This document shows, piece by piece, positions 11,262 through 21,700 of a stretch of 64,000 bases of DNA. Both the position numbers and the translations under genes were made by a program. The DNA is from Neoceratodus forsteri (Eukaryota > Chordata > Ceratodontiformes > Ceratodontidae): assembly GCA_016271365.2 (NCBI GenBank), contig CM057449.1, positions 1,559,506,501 through 1,559,570,500 on the forward strand, in the 5' to 3' direction. Each line of letters starts with the position of its first letter. Position 1 is the first letter of the stretch. A model generated the notes under the pieces. The model was not told the origin of the DNA. It searched no databases and saw only the letters and a list, made by a program, of their open reading frames with translations.

Positions 11262-13110
11262 TCATCACCTCTCCCTCTCCAGAGTGTTCCCCATTTACCA
11301 CCACCCTTTGGCTCCTGCCAGTAAGTCAGTTCTCCACCCATTTTACTATTTTAGGACCCACCCCTGGACTGCACAGTTTATCAGTCTACTGTGTGGGACA
11401 GCGTTGAAGACCTTTCTGAAGTCCAGATAGGCCACGTCCACCATCCCACCCTGGTCCACCACCTTAGTCACCCAATCAAAAAACTCTATTAGATTTGTCT
11501 GGCAGGACCTCCCTCTGGTGAATCCATGTTGTCCCGGGTCCAGCAGGCCACTTGTATCAAGGTATTCAACTATCTTTTCCTTCAGCAGTGTCTCCATTAC
11601 CTTGTCTACTGTCGAAGTCAGATTGACCGGCCTGTAATTTCCAACCTCTTCCCTATTACCATCTTTGTGGAGTAGGACCACTTCTGCTGTCTTCCAGTCA
11701 CCTGGTACCTCCCCTGTCTCCAGTGATAAATTGAACAATGCTGTGGAGGGGTGCAGCCAGAACCTCCCAGAGTTCCTTCAATACCATGGGGTGCATTGCA
11801 TCTGAACCCATCGCCTTGTCCACCCTTAGCTTCTCTAGCTCAATCAGGACTCTTTCATCGGTAAAGGGGCTGGTGTCCACATTCCTACCCTTTGAGCCCT
11901 TGTCATACCTCTCCAGCCCAGTCCCCGGCCCCTGCTCCATAAATACTGAGCAGATGTATTTGTTTAATATGTCCACTTTTTGACAGCCCTCTTCTACATG
12001 TACCACCTCCCCTTTCAGCTTAATTATATCTCCCTTTGTTTTCCTTATTTCACTAATGTACCTGTAGAATGTTTTGTCCCCCTTCTTAACTGTCTTGGCT
12101 TTAGTCTCTTCTGTTGATGCCTTTGCCCTTCTAACTGCCCTCCCTGCCTCTATTTGGCTTTCCTGGTAACAATCTCTATCTTCCTCCCTCCGAGATCTTT
12201 TGTATTTTATGAAGGCTAGTTTTTTTTCCCTTACCACTTCCCTAGTGAACCAGATTGTCTTTCTCCTCCTCCTGTTCTTGCTGGCCTGCCTGACACTTAG
12301 CTTGGTAGCTCTATCGATTCCCTGACTTACTGCAAACCACTGCTCCTCCACCCCCTTTTGTTCCCTCATTTCTGCAGGATGCCCCTCAGGCATATCCTCA
12401 TTTTTACAAAGTCAGTCTTCCTGAAGTCCAGGACCCTTGTTTTGGTGCAGCCTGTCTCCGGCCCAGTTCTTAAATTCAACTTTACCAACCGATGGTCGCT
12501 CGTCCCCAGGTGATCCAACACCTCCACGTTATCCACACTACTCCTGTTTGTTAGTATCAGGTCCAGCACTGCACCTTCCTGAGTGGGTTCCATTACAAGT
12601 TGTCTGAGGCATGCTCCCAGCAGTGAGTCCAGGTTGTCGCTGTTCCTTGAGGTTGCTGCTGCTGGAAGGCTCCACTCCATATCTGGAAGGTTGAAGTCCT
12701 CCACCAGCAACAGCTCCCCCTTGCTAGCCATCTTTTGTATTTCTTGCAACAGTTCCCTATCCTCTTCTTCTCCTCCCTGTGCTGGAGGTCTGTATACCAC
12801 CCCCATGCGTATAACTCACCCTTTCCTCTTTTTCAGTGCAACCCACAGCACCTCCATTCCCTCCTGTCTCCCTGGTATTTCAGTAGCCTTTATGGATTCC
12901 CTCCCACAAAGAGCTACACTCCGCCCCCTTCTCCCTTCCCTGTCCCTTCAAAACAGATTAAAACCAGGAATAACGAAGTCCCAGTCCTAGTGCTCCATGC
13001 ACCAGGTTTAGTGATGGCCACTAGATCCATGTCCCCCTCAGGTATGGCAGCCTCTGAGTCTGTGACTTTGTTGCCCAAGCTACAGACATTCACACACATA
13101 GATCTCCATA
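11262..13110 (-). pseudogene. CR1-a ORF2, endonuclease and N-terminal RT part
   Basis: Fragments in shifting frames: 'MCVNVCSLGNKVTDSEAAI' (13099, endonuclease start), 'MGVVYRPPAQGGEEEDREL', 'LLLVEDFNLPDMEWS' and 'DHLGTSDHRLVKLNL' (12806-12366), the linker 'NRRRRKTIWFTREVV' and 'KAMGSDAMHPMVLKEL' (12393-11698), and RT 'NYRPVNLTSTVDKVMETL', 'HGFTRGRSCQTNLIEFFDW' and 'AYLDFRKVFNAVPHSRLI' (11738-11346). The endonuclease GDFN is altered to EDFN. The frame runs into CR1-b at 11261 and continues at 7373. Confidence 0.85.
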
Positions 13111-13233
13111 TGTTTCTCCCTCCCTTTGTACCATCCTCTGTTCCAGTCCCATTCCCAACTTTTGGGGGAGTACCTGCTCGGTTCCCTCCTCCCTTGCCTA
13201 CCCTCTCATTTTTCCTAGCCTTATACTCCCCCT

Positions 13234-13656
13234 TTAACAGTTTAAATACAGGGCCTCATCTATGTACCCTTTTAGCTTCTCCCTGAGGACTCCCAACCCC
13301 TCCTCATTTAGCTGCAGCCTGTCCTTTGAAAAAAGTCCCTCATCCAACCACCTGTTTCCCCATCCTCCAAGACAAACAACCCCCTCTGCCCTACACCAGT
13401 CCCTCAGCCATTTGTTAAAGTCCTCTATCCTCCTTTTCCTTGCTGTGCTGGTGCTGGGGAACAGAAGAACCTCAGAGAAAGCTATAGAGCTTGCTACCTT
13501 CCTGCAACACTCTGCTAACAACCTAAACCTTTGCTGGACCACCCCTACCTCATTCCCCACCAAATCATTTGTTCCCAGGTGTATAATCAAGTGAGGGTTA
13601 CCCACCACCCATTTTGCCACTTGCATAATCCCAGACCCTGCCTGCCCCACTTCCAT
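13234..13656 (-). pseudogene. CR1-a ORF1, esterase C-terminal half
   Basis: 140 aa of SGNH-type ORF1: 'NPHLIIHLGTNDLVGNEVG' (GxND block), 'KVASSIAFSEVLLFPSTST', 'DFNKWLRDWCRAEGVVCLG' and 'GLFSKDRLQLNEEGLGVL'. The GDS nucleophile block lies upstream of the 5' truncation and is absent. The usual 'DGLHL' reads 'DRLQL', so the catalytic His is lost. Note that the CR1-b equivalent retains DGLHL. Confidence 0.8.
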
Positions 13657-13737
13657 CCCAGGTTCACAGATGACCGATCATCTGCATTTCCTACCCAGTG
13701 TATACCCTTTATGATGGAAACTCACTAATGAGTTTGA

Positions 13738-14310
13738 TACTGGCAGTGCACAGACTATACAGAGACAAACATGGCAGCTAATATACACCAAAGAATTCAA
13801 TACTGGTAGTGCAGGGACTGTACTCAGACAAACACATCAGCTACTATGCCCAGATGGGTTTGGTATTGATAGTGCAGGTAAAATAAGCAAGCAAACAAGG
13901 CTGCCAATATACTCCAGTGGGTTAGACAGTGGAAGTGCAGGGACTATATGCAAACACAGCAGCCAATATACACTACTGAGTCTGTTTGATACTGTTGTGG
14001 CAGGGACTGTACAGTATGCAAACACACAGCCAATATACACTGCTGAGTCTGTTTGATACTGATGTGGCAGGGACTGTACAGTACACAAACAAAGCAGCCA
14101 ATATACACTACTGAGTCTGTTTGATACTGGTGTGGCAGGGACGGTACAGTACGCAAACACACAGCCAATATACACTGCTGAGTCTGTTTCATACTGGTAG
14201 TGCTGGGACTGTATACAGACAAACCCATTAGTCAATATACATATGAGTTAGGTACTGGTAGTACAGGGACTATATACAGGCAAACAAGGCATACAATATA
14301 CACAAATGGG
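13738..14310. repeat. Minisatellite A, nine units of 60-67 bp
   Basis: Units begin with 'tactggtagtgcagggactg' and contain 'cagccaatatacac'. Starts are near 13738, 13801, 13863, 13926, 13990, 14057, 14124, 14190 and 14253. Units 5 to 7 (13990-14190) are the most alike and share the longer 'ctgagtctgtttga' spacer, so they look like the most recent duplication. The same monomer occurs at 4720-5345 and 6350-6398; CR1-a separates the two blocks. Open frames across it are periodic and not credible genes. Confidence 0.85.
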
Positions 14311-14685
14311 TTTTATTTTTATTTTAGTTTTCTTTTTAACTTTGTATTGGTTTTAACACAATCACCAAAGGCCATACCATAACAGCTACAATGGGTTCTG
14401 GTGACATCACATTGCCATGAGAGTGAAGCTCAAGTGTCCCAGTGATGTTACCGAAATCCCAAAGTGGCAGACTAGGACAGCTCTTCACTATCAGCAGTTT
14501 TTATTATACAGTGCATTATACTATACACAGTTAGGCCATTTTGCATATCTTTCAGTGTAGCAGTGCAATTTTGAAACAGAATGCATAGTTTGCATTTCAC
14601 AAGGTGTACATGCTCTTCCAGAGTTTCTATACAGCTTAACCATGTATTACATAGAAAATAATGCATGGGGTGGCATGTATTACAA

Positions 14686-14786
14686 AAATTTAATACACAT
14701 CTCATATGTGTGATGCTGCATAAACCCTGAGAGTGAAGCTTGAGGGGTTTATCAAGTATCACACACCGAGAGTGTGTATTAAATTT
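14686..14786. repeat. Hairpin-forming inverted repeat (~43-bp arms)
   Basis: Left arm 14686-14728 begins 'aaatttaatacacat' and ends 'gctgcataaaccc'; right arm 14746-14786 begins 'gggtttatcaagtatcacac' and ends 'gtgtgtattaaattt'. The loop is about 17 bp and contains AAGCTT. Arms pair with a few mismatches. It may be the core of a small foldback (MITE-like) element; no duplicated target site was recognised. Confidence 0.75.
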
Positions 14787-15575
14787 GAGTTACTCTGCAC
14801 TGCATGCATTAGTTTTTATCATTTCTGAAGAGCAATTTTTTTCCCACCCGAAATGATACAAACAATGCTGAGAAAGCATGGTTCTAGCAGGCAGCAATAT
14901 TGGATGTTTAAGCATTTATAATGGAATGGAAGAGAAGATGAATGTGTGTCCTCAAATAGTTTTATTGAATTGCCTCCACAAAAACACTTTTGTGGCAGCA
15001 CAGAATCAAGGAGAAATTAATAAAACCACAAAATGAGCAAACAGTAGTCCAAGAAACATCCAAAAAAGTTAATTTTTAACACCCGTTTTTGAATTTAGAA
15101 ACATGTATTACTTGTACCTTAATTATGTAAATATGTTGATTTTTTTTTTAAAAGTCAAAGAAACACTTCACAGCAATGAAAAGTATTAAACAATTTGGCT
15201 TTGTATTGAATTCTGTGGAGCTTGCTTGAAGTCTACTGTCACAGGGTCTGCTTCCGTGGTGACTCCCTTTGCATTAAGTCATGGCTAGAACTATTAGCTA
15301 AGGGAGCAGGAGAAACTGAGGTTTTCTCTGTTACTGTTACAATAGCTTAGTAGTATTTTCTCGGTAGTCTCTCAATTTAATGCTGTTTGCTATCCAAACG
15401 TGTCTGTTCTCACAGCCACAACGGGAAGCAAAAGTGAGTGCAGCTGTGCAGCTATAAGAACGGAGCTTCCACTCACAGTCTGTGCGGTAGCGCATGTCTA
15501 CCATAATAACTGGCCAGTTATTACAGCAAATAATAACCGGGGGAGCCCATAGAAAAAAACTGCTAACCAGCTATG
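14787..15575. other. Unassigned
   Basis: AT-rich sequence with no recognised gene or transposon. A short self-complementary motif 'aataactggccagttatt' lies near 15506-15523, just before the larger hairpin at 15576, and may belong to the same foldback element. Confidence 0.4.
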
Positions 15576-15715
15576 TAAGCAATAATACCCAACAGGGTGG
15601 GTGGTATTGTGCTATACCGGACTGCACAGGGGTGTAATGCGGCCCAATGTTTATAGACCTTGGAAGGTTCAGTATAGCACAATATCACCCACCCTGATGG
15701 GTATTATTGTGCTTA
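15576..15715. repeat. Hairpin-forming inverted repeat (~45-bp arms)
   Basis: Left arm (15576-15620) reads 'taagcaataataccc', 'cagggtgggtggtattgtgc', 'tatacc'; right arm (15668-15715) reads 'cagtatagcacaatatcacc', 'caccctgatgggtattattg', 'tgctta'. They are reverse complements with a few mismatches and a ~50-bp loop. The structure resembles a small non-autonomous foldback transposon. Confidence 0.78.
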
Positions 15716-15916
15716 GAAAATGGGCAACTATATAATATATGTATAGGTTTAAAAAAAAAAAATTATGTTAAATTTTTGTTAAGAAGTTAAATAGTTCCTC
15801 CACCTGAATTAGGAAACCTGTGTCTTTTTTTAATTGAGTCACTGTATTGTGTACTATTGGAGCCTCCGTAGTTGTGTCCTGGGAATTGATTGTCATGGTT
15901 ACCCCCCATACATATA

Positions 15917-15952
15917 CAAACACAAACACACACACACACGCACACGCACATG
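15917..15952. repeat. (CA)n-rich microsatellite
   Basis: An interrupted CA tract ('caaacacaaacacacacaca', then 'cacacgcacacgcaca'). The impure ends indicate age. Confidence 0.9.
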
Positions 15953-16149
15953 GCTTAAAAATATTTCCATTGTACTTTGGAGCAACAGGAGTGAGGTATT
16001 GTGCTTCTTCTATTTGCATACAACATTATGGCAGTGGAATGAGGAGCTTCTGGCTTGGTGCCAAAGTTTCTGAGTTACACATGAGAGAGACAGAGTGGTA
16101 TCTCATGGCGGGAGAATATGGAGCCACTGGCTTGGTGAAGAAGTTACTG

Positions 16150-16330
16150 AGTGGTGCGAGACAGACAGAGAGAGAGAGAGAGAGAGAGAGAGTGGTATCT
16201 CCAGTAACACTACTATGTCTGAGAGGAGTGGTACTTTCTTTGTTTTCCATACTGCAGATGGTCATCCATCTGCGGTACAGAAAACGAAGTACCACTGGTC
16301 TGATACACAGTAATGCTATTGCAGATAGAG

Positions 16331-16365
<35 letters not shown>

Positions 16366-16380
16366 TGTCAGCTCATTTAG
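16150..16380. repeat. Palindrome with (GA)n in one arm and (CT)n in the other
   Basis: The core arms 16227-16261 and 16266-16296 pair ('agtggtactt' with 'aagtaccact', 'gcagatgg' with 'ccatctgc') around a 4-bp loop, TCAT. Pairing continues outward: 'gtggtatctccagtaacact' on the left against the complement of 'ctgatacacagtaatgctat' on the right, then (GA)14 at 16165-16192 against (CT)15 at 16332-16362, then 'cagacag' against 'ctgtcag'. So the microsatellites are part of the inverted repeat. A degenerate direct copy of the left flank ('agagtggtatctca') lies at 16090-16110. Confidence 0.82.
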
Positions 16381-16959
16381 CTAGTTTTGAGATGACGAGT
16401 GATCTCACTCTTTTTTTCTTTCTTCATTTTTTGCATGCCTATTATTTTTAATTTGTTCACCTAAAGAAGAGAGAGAGTCAGGGGGTTGGCCGCAAACTCA
16501 CTCACTAAGCAAGAGGAAACAATGGCAGCAGATCAATGTTCAAAATTTAAACTTGCCCCTTGATTTCCATTACAAGGTCAGTTGGCACTGGCACTTGTTG
16601 TAACCTGGGCTCTATTGTCTGATACATGCCCAGCTTGCCAGCGGTATCAGCCAGTCAGAGCCCAGGGATTTCTTAGCCCATTTTCTAATATAATATAATT
16701 ACTTTAGAGGCATACATAGGAGAACCCACCTGAAATTACAGTAAAAACGTCAAAAGGATCTAACTCTCTCCATCTGAATCCCAAGGTGATAGAGACCACC
16801 ACAAAATTCCAGTGCAGTGTTTTCTACCAGTCTCTCCTTCACTGAGCTCCTGCATCTCCTGCATGTAGCTCTAATCCTCCTGCAGACTGCAGCATTTGCT
16901 TCTTCATTCCCCTCTCCTCTCCAGCCAGGGGATCACACTTTAAGTGTCAGTTTCAATGT

Positions 16960-17110
16960 AACTGTGGGATAAGTAATCATTAGGTACATGTAACAGGGGT
17001 AATTACACTGTAGTTACATGTTTTCTGCATGCAACTACACTGCAATTGCAATGCAGTTACAGTGTAGTTACTCTGTAACTACAGTGTAGTTAAGGAAACG
17101 TAACATGTTG
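16960..17110. repeat. Cluster of small palindromes around 'gtaactacagtgtagttac'
   Basis: 'actgtagttac', 'gtagttactctgtaactaca' and 'ctacactgcaattgcaatgc' with 'gcagttacagtgtagt' lie back to back, so several alternative hairpins can form. No coding potential. It could be the terminal part of a foldback element. Confidence 0.6.
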
Positions 17111-17204
17111 CCCCGCCAGGAAATCTGGCTAGCACATACTAACTGTTCTTCAACTTTGTAATTTCCCAGTGTTGAGAGTGGCAGACAATGTTTTATCTTT
17201 GTGC

Positions 17205-17640
17205 ATTTTTTCATTTATTTCCCCAGGACAGCCCAGCTGAGGTGCAACATCTCAATTCCAGCAAAGTCATGCACTTACCCATTTTCATAGGACTACCCAG
17301 CTGACAGAAAACATTTTTTTCCCATGAGGGTCTGCTTTTGAATCACTTTTGAACCTGGGTGGACTGGAGTACTGGGAGGTTAAGTGACTTGCTCAGGTTC
17401 ACACAGTAAGTATTTGGCCCTAATCAGGCTCAATACTGCAATCTTTTGGTTCCATACAATACTCTAGCCATTAGACCACGCAGTCTCCACTGCCAGTGGG
17501 GAGGGAGGGCCGGGACTGGGAAAGCTTAATGTCTGCCAGCAAAGTTTTACTTTTTTTTTGTTACAGTTTATTTACAGAGGATATCCAAGCTGAGATGTGA
17601 CATCTGGTTTCCAGAGGGATTCTACTTTTACACATTTTTG
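17205..17640 (-). mobile_element. MIR-like tRNA SINE units (two copies)
   Basis: The plus strand carries the ~75-bp tail unit ('aggacagcccagctgaggtg') twice (17222-17300), then 'ggtggactggagtactggga', 'ggttaagtgacttgctcagg' and 'ttcacacagtaag', and finally 'ctctagccattagaccacgc' at 17460-17490, the reverse complement of a tRNA-like head. A second tail unit starts at 17570. This order (tail, CORE-like, head on plus) means the SINEs lie on the minus strand. Confidence 0.65.
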
Positions 17641-18359
17641 CAGTAGCAATGCTTTTATGTTTGTTTTTAAACTGTATTTTCATTATTTTCAAGAAACCAT
17701 GCATATCATTCACATTCTCGTACAAGGTATTAGAAAATTAGTCAACAGAGGTCCAAGACAGTTAATATGGGCTATAGGTCTCCTGTATTCTGGCACAATA
17801 GGACTAAGGGGCTTCCTAATAGTCAGTTAAAAGTATCATAAAAGGTAGTCCAGAAATGCTAGTCATCTCAGTGACTTTAGACATCAGTACAAAGGTAGAA
17901 TTAACTAAAAAGTTATACATAATCCCTAAGATCGCTACTGTATTTATCCAGTTTAGCATATTAAAAAAGAAGGAAGAACTTTGCTTTCCTTTCAACTTTG
18001 TATAACAGCACAGCAAGAATAACCTATGAAAAAAGGGAAAACTACAAACAAACAGTACATATGAATAATTGCTTTTTTAACAGAAGCTAGAACTGATGTT
18101 TATTTGCCCCTCTCCCTTCCATCTCCATAGTTCATGGGCATGCAGACAAGAAATCGTGGCAAACAAAAAAAATTCCCCACAGGGGCCCTCGCAGTCAATG
18201 CCCTTGGCCCAGTCCCAAAGTGAATTTGAAAAATCCCATCACCGTGAAGCCGGAAAAGGAGGTTAAAAACCAGCAGTAAATATCTTGTAACATTTAAAGC
18301 TACATCAGTAGATCAATTAAAGTTCTGTACTCACAAAACAGCCATCCTACAGACAAGCT
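17641..18359. other. Unassigned, probably 3' of the L1 ORF1 remnant
   Basis: AT-rich, with no recognised motif. On the minus strand it lies downstream of the L1 ORF1 remnant (18360-19240), where ORF2 would be expected, but I cannot find endonuclease or RT motifs. Confidence 0.35.
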
Positions 18360-19240
18360 GTTCAGCCTTTGAACGTGTCCTCTTCTCTACCCACCACCTC
18401 CTCCAGATCTGCCTTTGATGCAAATTCAGATTCTGTCTTCTCCAGCCACTGATCCACATCCTTGGGGCAGGTGACTTGTTATGATTTGCCCCCTTCGTAA
18501 TCCAAAGTTGGGAAGTAAGAGGAAAGAGTGAATGATGCCCAAAGCTTTAAGGCAGAGTCTCACACTGTTGAATACCTTTCTCCTGTCTCTAATTTGAAAA
18601 GAGAGGTCCAGGAAAAATTCACATCCAGTTAATTAATGGTAAGTGGGTAGGCTGCATGAGCAGCCAACAGGATGAGGTCTTGGGTCTCGACTCCTGGAGT
18701 GTGCAACAGCACTATCTGGGGCTGATTGTTAGTAACTTGCCATACCTTGCAGTTGACTCTGTATGCTCTTCTCAGCATCACCCAATCAAAATACCCAGGG
18801 ACAATGACGACAGATTGTAAACTGCATACAAAGAAAGTCAGAAGGACAGTTCCTTCCACTCCCTCCAGTACCACTATGAAGCAAAGGTTACCAACACAGA
18901 TCTCATTCTCAAGGGCCTTGAGCCACGCTCTCAGTTGGGAGTTCTCCTTGGTTAGCATGGATACCGCGGCTTATGTGGTCATCACCTAGCAGTCCATGTC
19001 AGCCACCAATCCCATAAGTGCTGTCAATGCCACATCATGTTTCTCAAGTTTAGTCAGGGTTTTTTTTTTTATTTTAGAGTTCCTTGTCTTCATAGAAGCA
19101 ATCATCTGTTGCCGGGGGGGGCTTGGTGGTCGGGCCTGCAGGGCTGTCTGTATCATGGCTGGTGCTATCATCGGCCTTCCCAGTCTTCTGCTGCTGTTGT
19201 TTCTGCACCCCTGGTGTAGTTTCTGATGGTTCCCCATGGT
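18360..19240 (-). pseudogene. L1/Tx1-type LINE ORF1 remnant
   Basis: L1 ORF1p is a trimeric RNA-binding chaperone with a coiled coil, an RRM and a C-terminal domain. On the minus strand: a start near 19237, 'KKKTLTKLEKHDVALTALM' (coiled-coil-like), then 'LTKENSQLRAWLKALENEIC' leading into the RRM entry where intact proteins have 'ENRSRRNNLRIVGLPEG'; here it reads 'ENEICVGNLCFIVVLEGVEG'. Next come 'LRRAYRV' (for ERAHRV), 'IVLLHTPGVETQDLILLAA', and after a frameshift 'FFLDLSFQIRDRRKVFNSV' and 'CLKALGIIHSLFPLTSQLW', matching the C-terminal 'D.s..v...R..f..v...L' pattern. Several stops break it. Family assignment rests on motif order; orthology was not tested. Confidence 0.72.
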
Positions 19241-19429
19241 AAGTGCAGTAACGTTGGATGTGTTAAATACTCAGGAACACAGTACTGGCAGGTAAATCTG
19301 AAATATTTGCAATAAGAACAAAGATTTTCATAAAAATGCTGCACCCATCTGAAGAGCAGGCAAAGAAAGTTTCCTGCCCTGAGATGGGCTCTCTAGCACC
19401 CCCTCCCAGCAATGCTTTGCTTTGGGAAG

Positions 19430-20330
19430 GTTTCTTTTGCAATGTATTGCATAGTTCAGCTGAAATGTCCCATCTCAGTTCACACACATGAGGTCCTGCT
19501 GCCCATTTCCGCACCTGTGTAAACTGGAGCTCTGAGAAGTTACATGACGGATTCAGGGTCCCACAGTGAACATTTGGCTTCAGCAGGAATTGAGACTGTG
19601 ATCTTTAAGCTCCAAACAATACTCTAACCACTAGATAACACTGCTTGGGGGGGAGGACCTGGAAAGCTGAGGTGCAGAATCTAATTTCCATTGCGCTCTT
19701 ACTTCTGCCTATTTCTGCAGATGTGTGGACTGGAGCACTGGAAGGATATAAGACTTGCTCAGGGACACCCAGTGAATATTTGGCTCTAGCAGGGTTTCAA
19801 CCTGGAATTTCCCAGTTCACAACTGTGTTATAAGCTCTAGAACACATTGCCTCCACGGCCTGCAGGGGAGGAGGACAATTTTATTAACCCAGGATAGCCC
19901 AACTGAGATACCTCTCATTTCCTGTTGGGTTCTGCTTTTACCTATTTGTACAAATTATTTACACTGGATAGCCCAACTGAGAAGCAATATGTCTTGTTCA
20001 GTGGAGCTCTGCTTCTACCCATTTCCACGTCTGGATGGATTGCAGCATTGGGAGGTTAAGTGACTTGCTCAGGGTCCCACAATGACTATTTTGGTTCAGT
20101 GGGATTTGAGACTGTGATCTCCTGGTACCAAGAGTGCTCTAACTATTAGATTGCACTGCTTGTTGGGGGGCAGGACCAGGAAAGCTAAGTTGCAACATTT
20201 AAGTTTCCAGTGGGTCTTGCTTCTACCCATTTCCACAGCTGGGTGGACTGAGGCACTGGGAGGTTAAGTTACTTGCCTAGGGTCTCACAGTGGATATTTG
20301 GATTTAACAGAGTCTGAATCCCCTCAACTG
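19430..20330 (-). mobile_element. Tandem block of MIR-like SINE units
   Basis: At least four copies of 'ctgggaggttaagtgacttg', 'ctcagggtcccacagtgaa' and 'actctaaccattagattgc' lie near 19520-19645, 19735-19855, 20040-20160 and 20245-20310, each preceded by 'ggatagcccaactgagatac'-type tail units (19886 and 19958 are two tail units in tandem). All have the same orientation, with the tRNA-like head at the plus-strand right end. Regular spacing suggests tandem duplication of a SINE-containing segment, not independent insertions. Confidence 0.65.
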
Positions 20331-20714
20331 CCTATGGTGGGCAGGGTCTATAGTGTGCATGGTAAGTGGGAAAGACCGGAGGCTGTCAGCATTAGTTTGA
20401 TTGTTCCCACTGCACCTGAGGGAGAGCTGAGAAAGGTCAGTGGCTTCCAGCAGTGTTGCTTGTCCCAGCCACTCCAGAGGGGAACTGGGATAATTATCCC
20501 CTCCACTTTGGGAGGGGGGTATGCCGGTGACTAATAGCATGAATTTGATCATCTCCCTTGCTTCTGCCAGGTGAGTGGGTTATGCTGATAACTTCTGGCT
20601 ATGTTGTTTGTCCCCCACCACTCCAGTGGAAGGACCTAGATAATGATAACTGCAGACAGTGCGGTTTGCCCCTACCAGTCCAGTGAGAGGACCATGGTAT
20701 GATTGAGGGGAAAG

Positions 20715-20990
20715 CAAGCCACGGCAAGATGCTGCACATTGCAGCAGGAGGAGGGATAATCACGCCATGGCTAGATGCCTTTCAGTGTGATAGTGGTAAT
20801 TAGGCCACAGCAAAATGCTGCCCATTGTAGCAGGGGAGATCAGCCTATGGCTAGATGCCACCCAGTGAATTGAGGCATGGCAAGACACCACCTGATGCAG
20901 CAGTGGGGAAAACTGGGGCCACAACAAGATGACACCTACTGCTCATGGTGGGCCCATTATGAGCAACAACAATATACTGCATGGCACACT
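20715..20990. repeat. Degenerate ~50-55-bp tandem repeat
   Basis: The phrase 'gccacggcaagatgctgcac' with 'attgcagcagg' recurs in variants near 20718, 20765, 20810, 20850, 20875 and 20920. Identity between units is moderate and an alternating long/short pattern is possible. No coding interpretation. Confidence 0.6.
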
Positions 20991-21509
20991 GAATTGAAAC
21001 AGGGCCACAACAAGCTTGTCCTGCTGCCCTGGAGCTGCTCCTTGCCTCATCCGCTGACTGATCATGACTCTAGGCACTCAGAAATGAGGGCGTGCATGCA
21101 AGGAAACCTTCACTTAAATCCACCGCTGAATCTAGTCCCAGCTCTGGATGACTACACCAAAGAGCTCCTTGATGACATCAGTCTTGTGATTTGATGAACA
21201 TTGGGGAACTATCAGAGAAGGAAACAGTCAAATATCTTATTTCCTGTTCCTATCTGAACACACTTCATGTGTTGCCACAAAGCCTGCTGCTGCAATGCTA
21301 AGCAGCCCTAAAACTGCCACCATTACTACTTTATATGAGAAGGCAGTCTGTGCAAAGCAGAGACATATTGTAGTTAAAGCTGTGAACTACAGAGAACAAA
21401 CAGTGCTGAGTAACTGTAATGCCAAAAGGAGATCTCTAGTGGTACAACATAAAATAGCAAATATGAAAGTCAATGGAGTTCGCTAACCTCCCAGCTAGAG
21501 GATATTAAG

Positions 21510-21700
21510 CTTTAGCAGAATGGTTAGAGTTGCTGCCTTCAGGACTCAGCATTCCTGGTTTGATTCCAGGCAAGACCTAGAAGTGCAACTGCCCAAGTAG
21601 ACAGGAAAGACATAGCAATTATGCCTTCCATTGATATGGCCTTCTCAGAATTAAGGCTGGTTAGCTGTTTATCACATTCGGTGATTGTGGAAGGTTAGGC
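21510..21700 (+). mobile_element. tRNA-derived SINE
   Basis: 'tagcagaatggttagagttg' (21512-) matches the A box and 'ggtttgattccaggc' (21557-) the B box, 34 bp apart: a polymerase III promoter of tRNA type. The body downstream is not obviously MIR-like and its 3' end is uncertain. I do not call a functional tRNA because no closing acceptor stem is visible. Confidence 0.6.

Larger units (their letters stand above)
6398..13721 (-). mobile_element. CR1 LINE 'CR1-a', split by CR1-b
   Basis: A minus-strand CR1 whose 3' end is at about 6398 (antisense of 'TTCTATGGATCTATGTATC') and whose 5' truncation is near 13721. Its sequence is 6398-7373 plus 11261-13721, about 3.4 kb in all; 7374-11260 between them is another CR1. 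From 5' to 3' the pieces encode part of an ORF1 esterase, the endonuclease, RT fingers/palm, then after the interruption 'FIGDIAEGLSGKVCLFTDNT' (a decayed FADDT) and the C-terminal tail. Both flanks are minisatellite A, so it jumped into that array. It is inactive: frameshifts throughout and FADDT mutated to FTDNT. Confidence 0.85.

Noticed and set aside
13738..14310. CRISPR array
   Set aside because: Units are contiguous and diverged throughout, with no constant repeat alternating with unique spacers, in a vertebrate context with LINEs.
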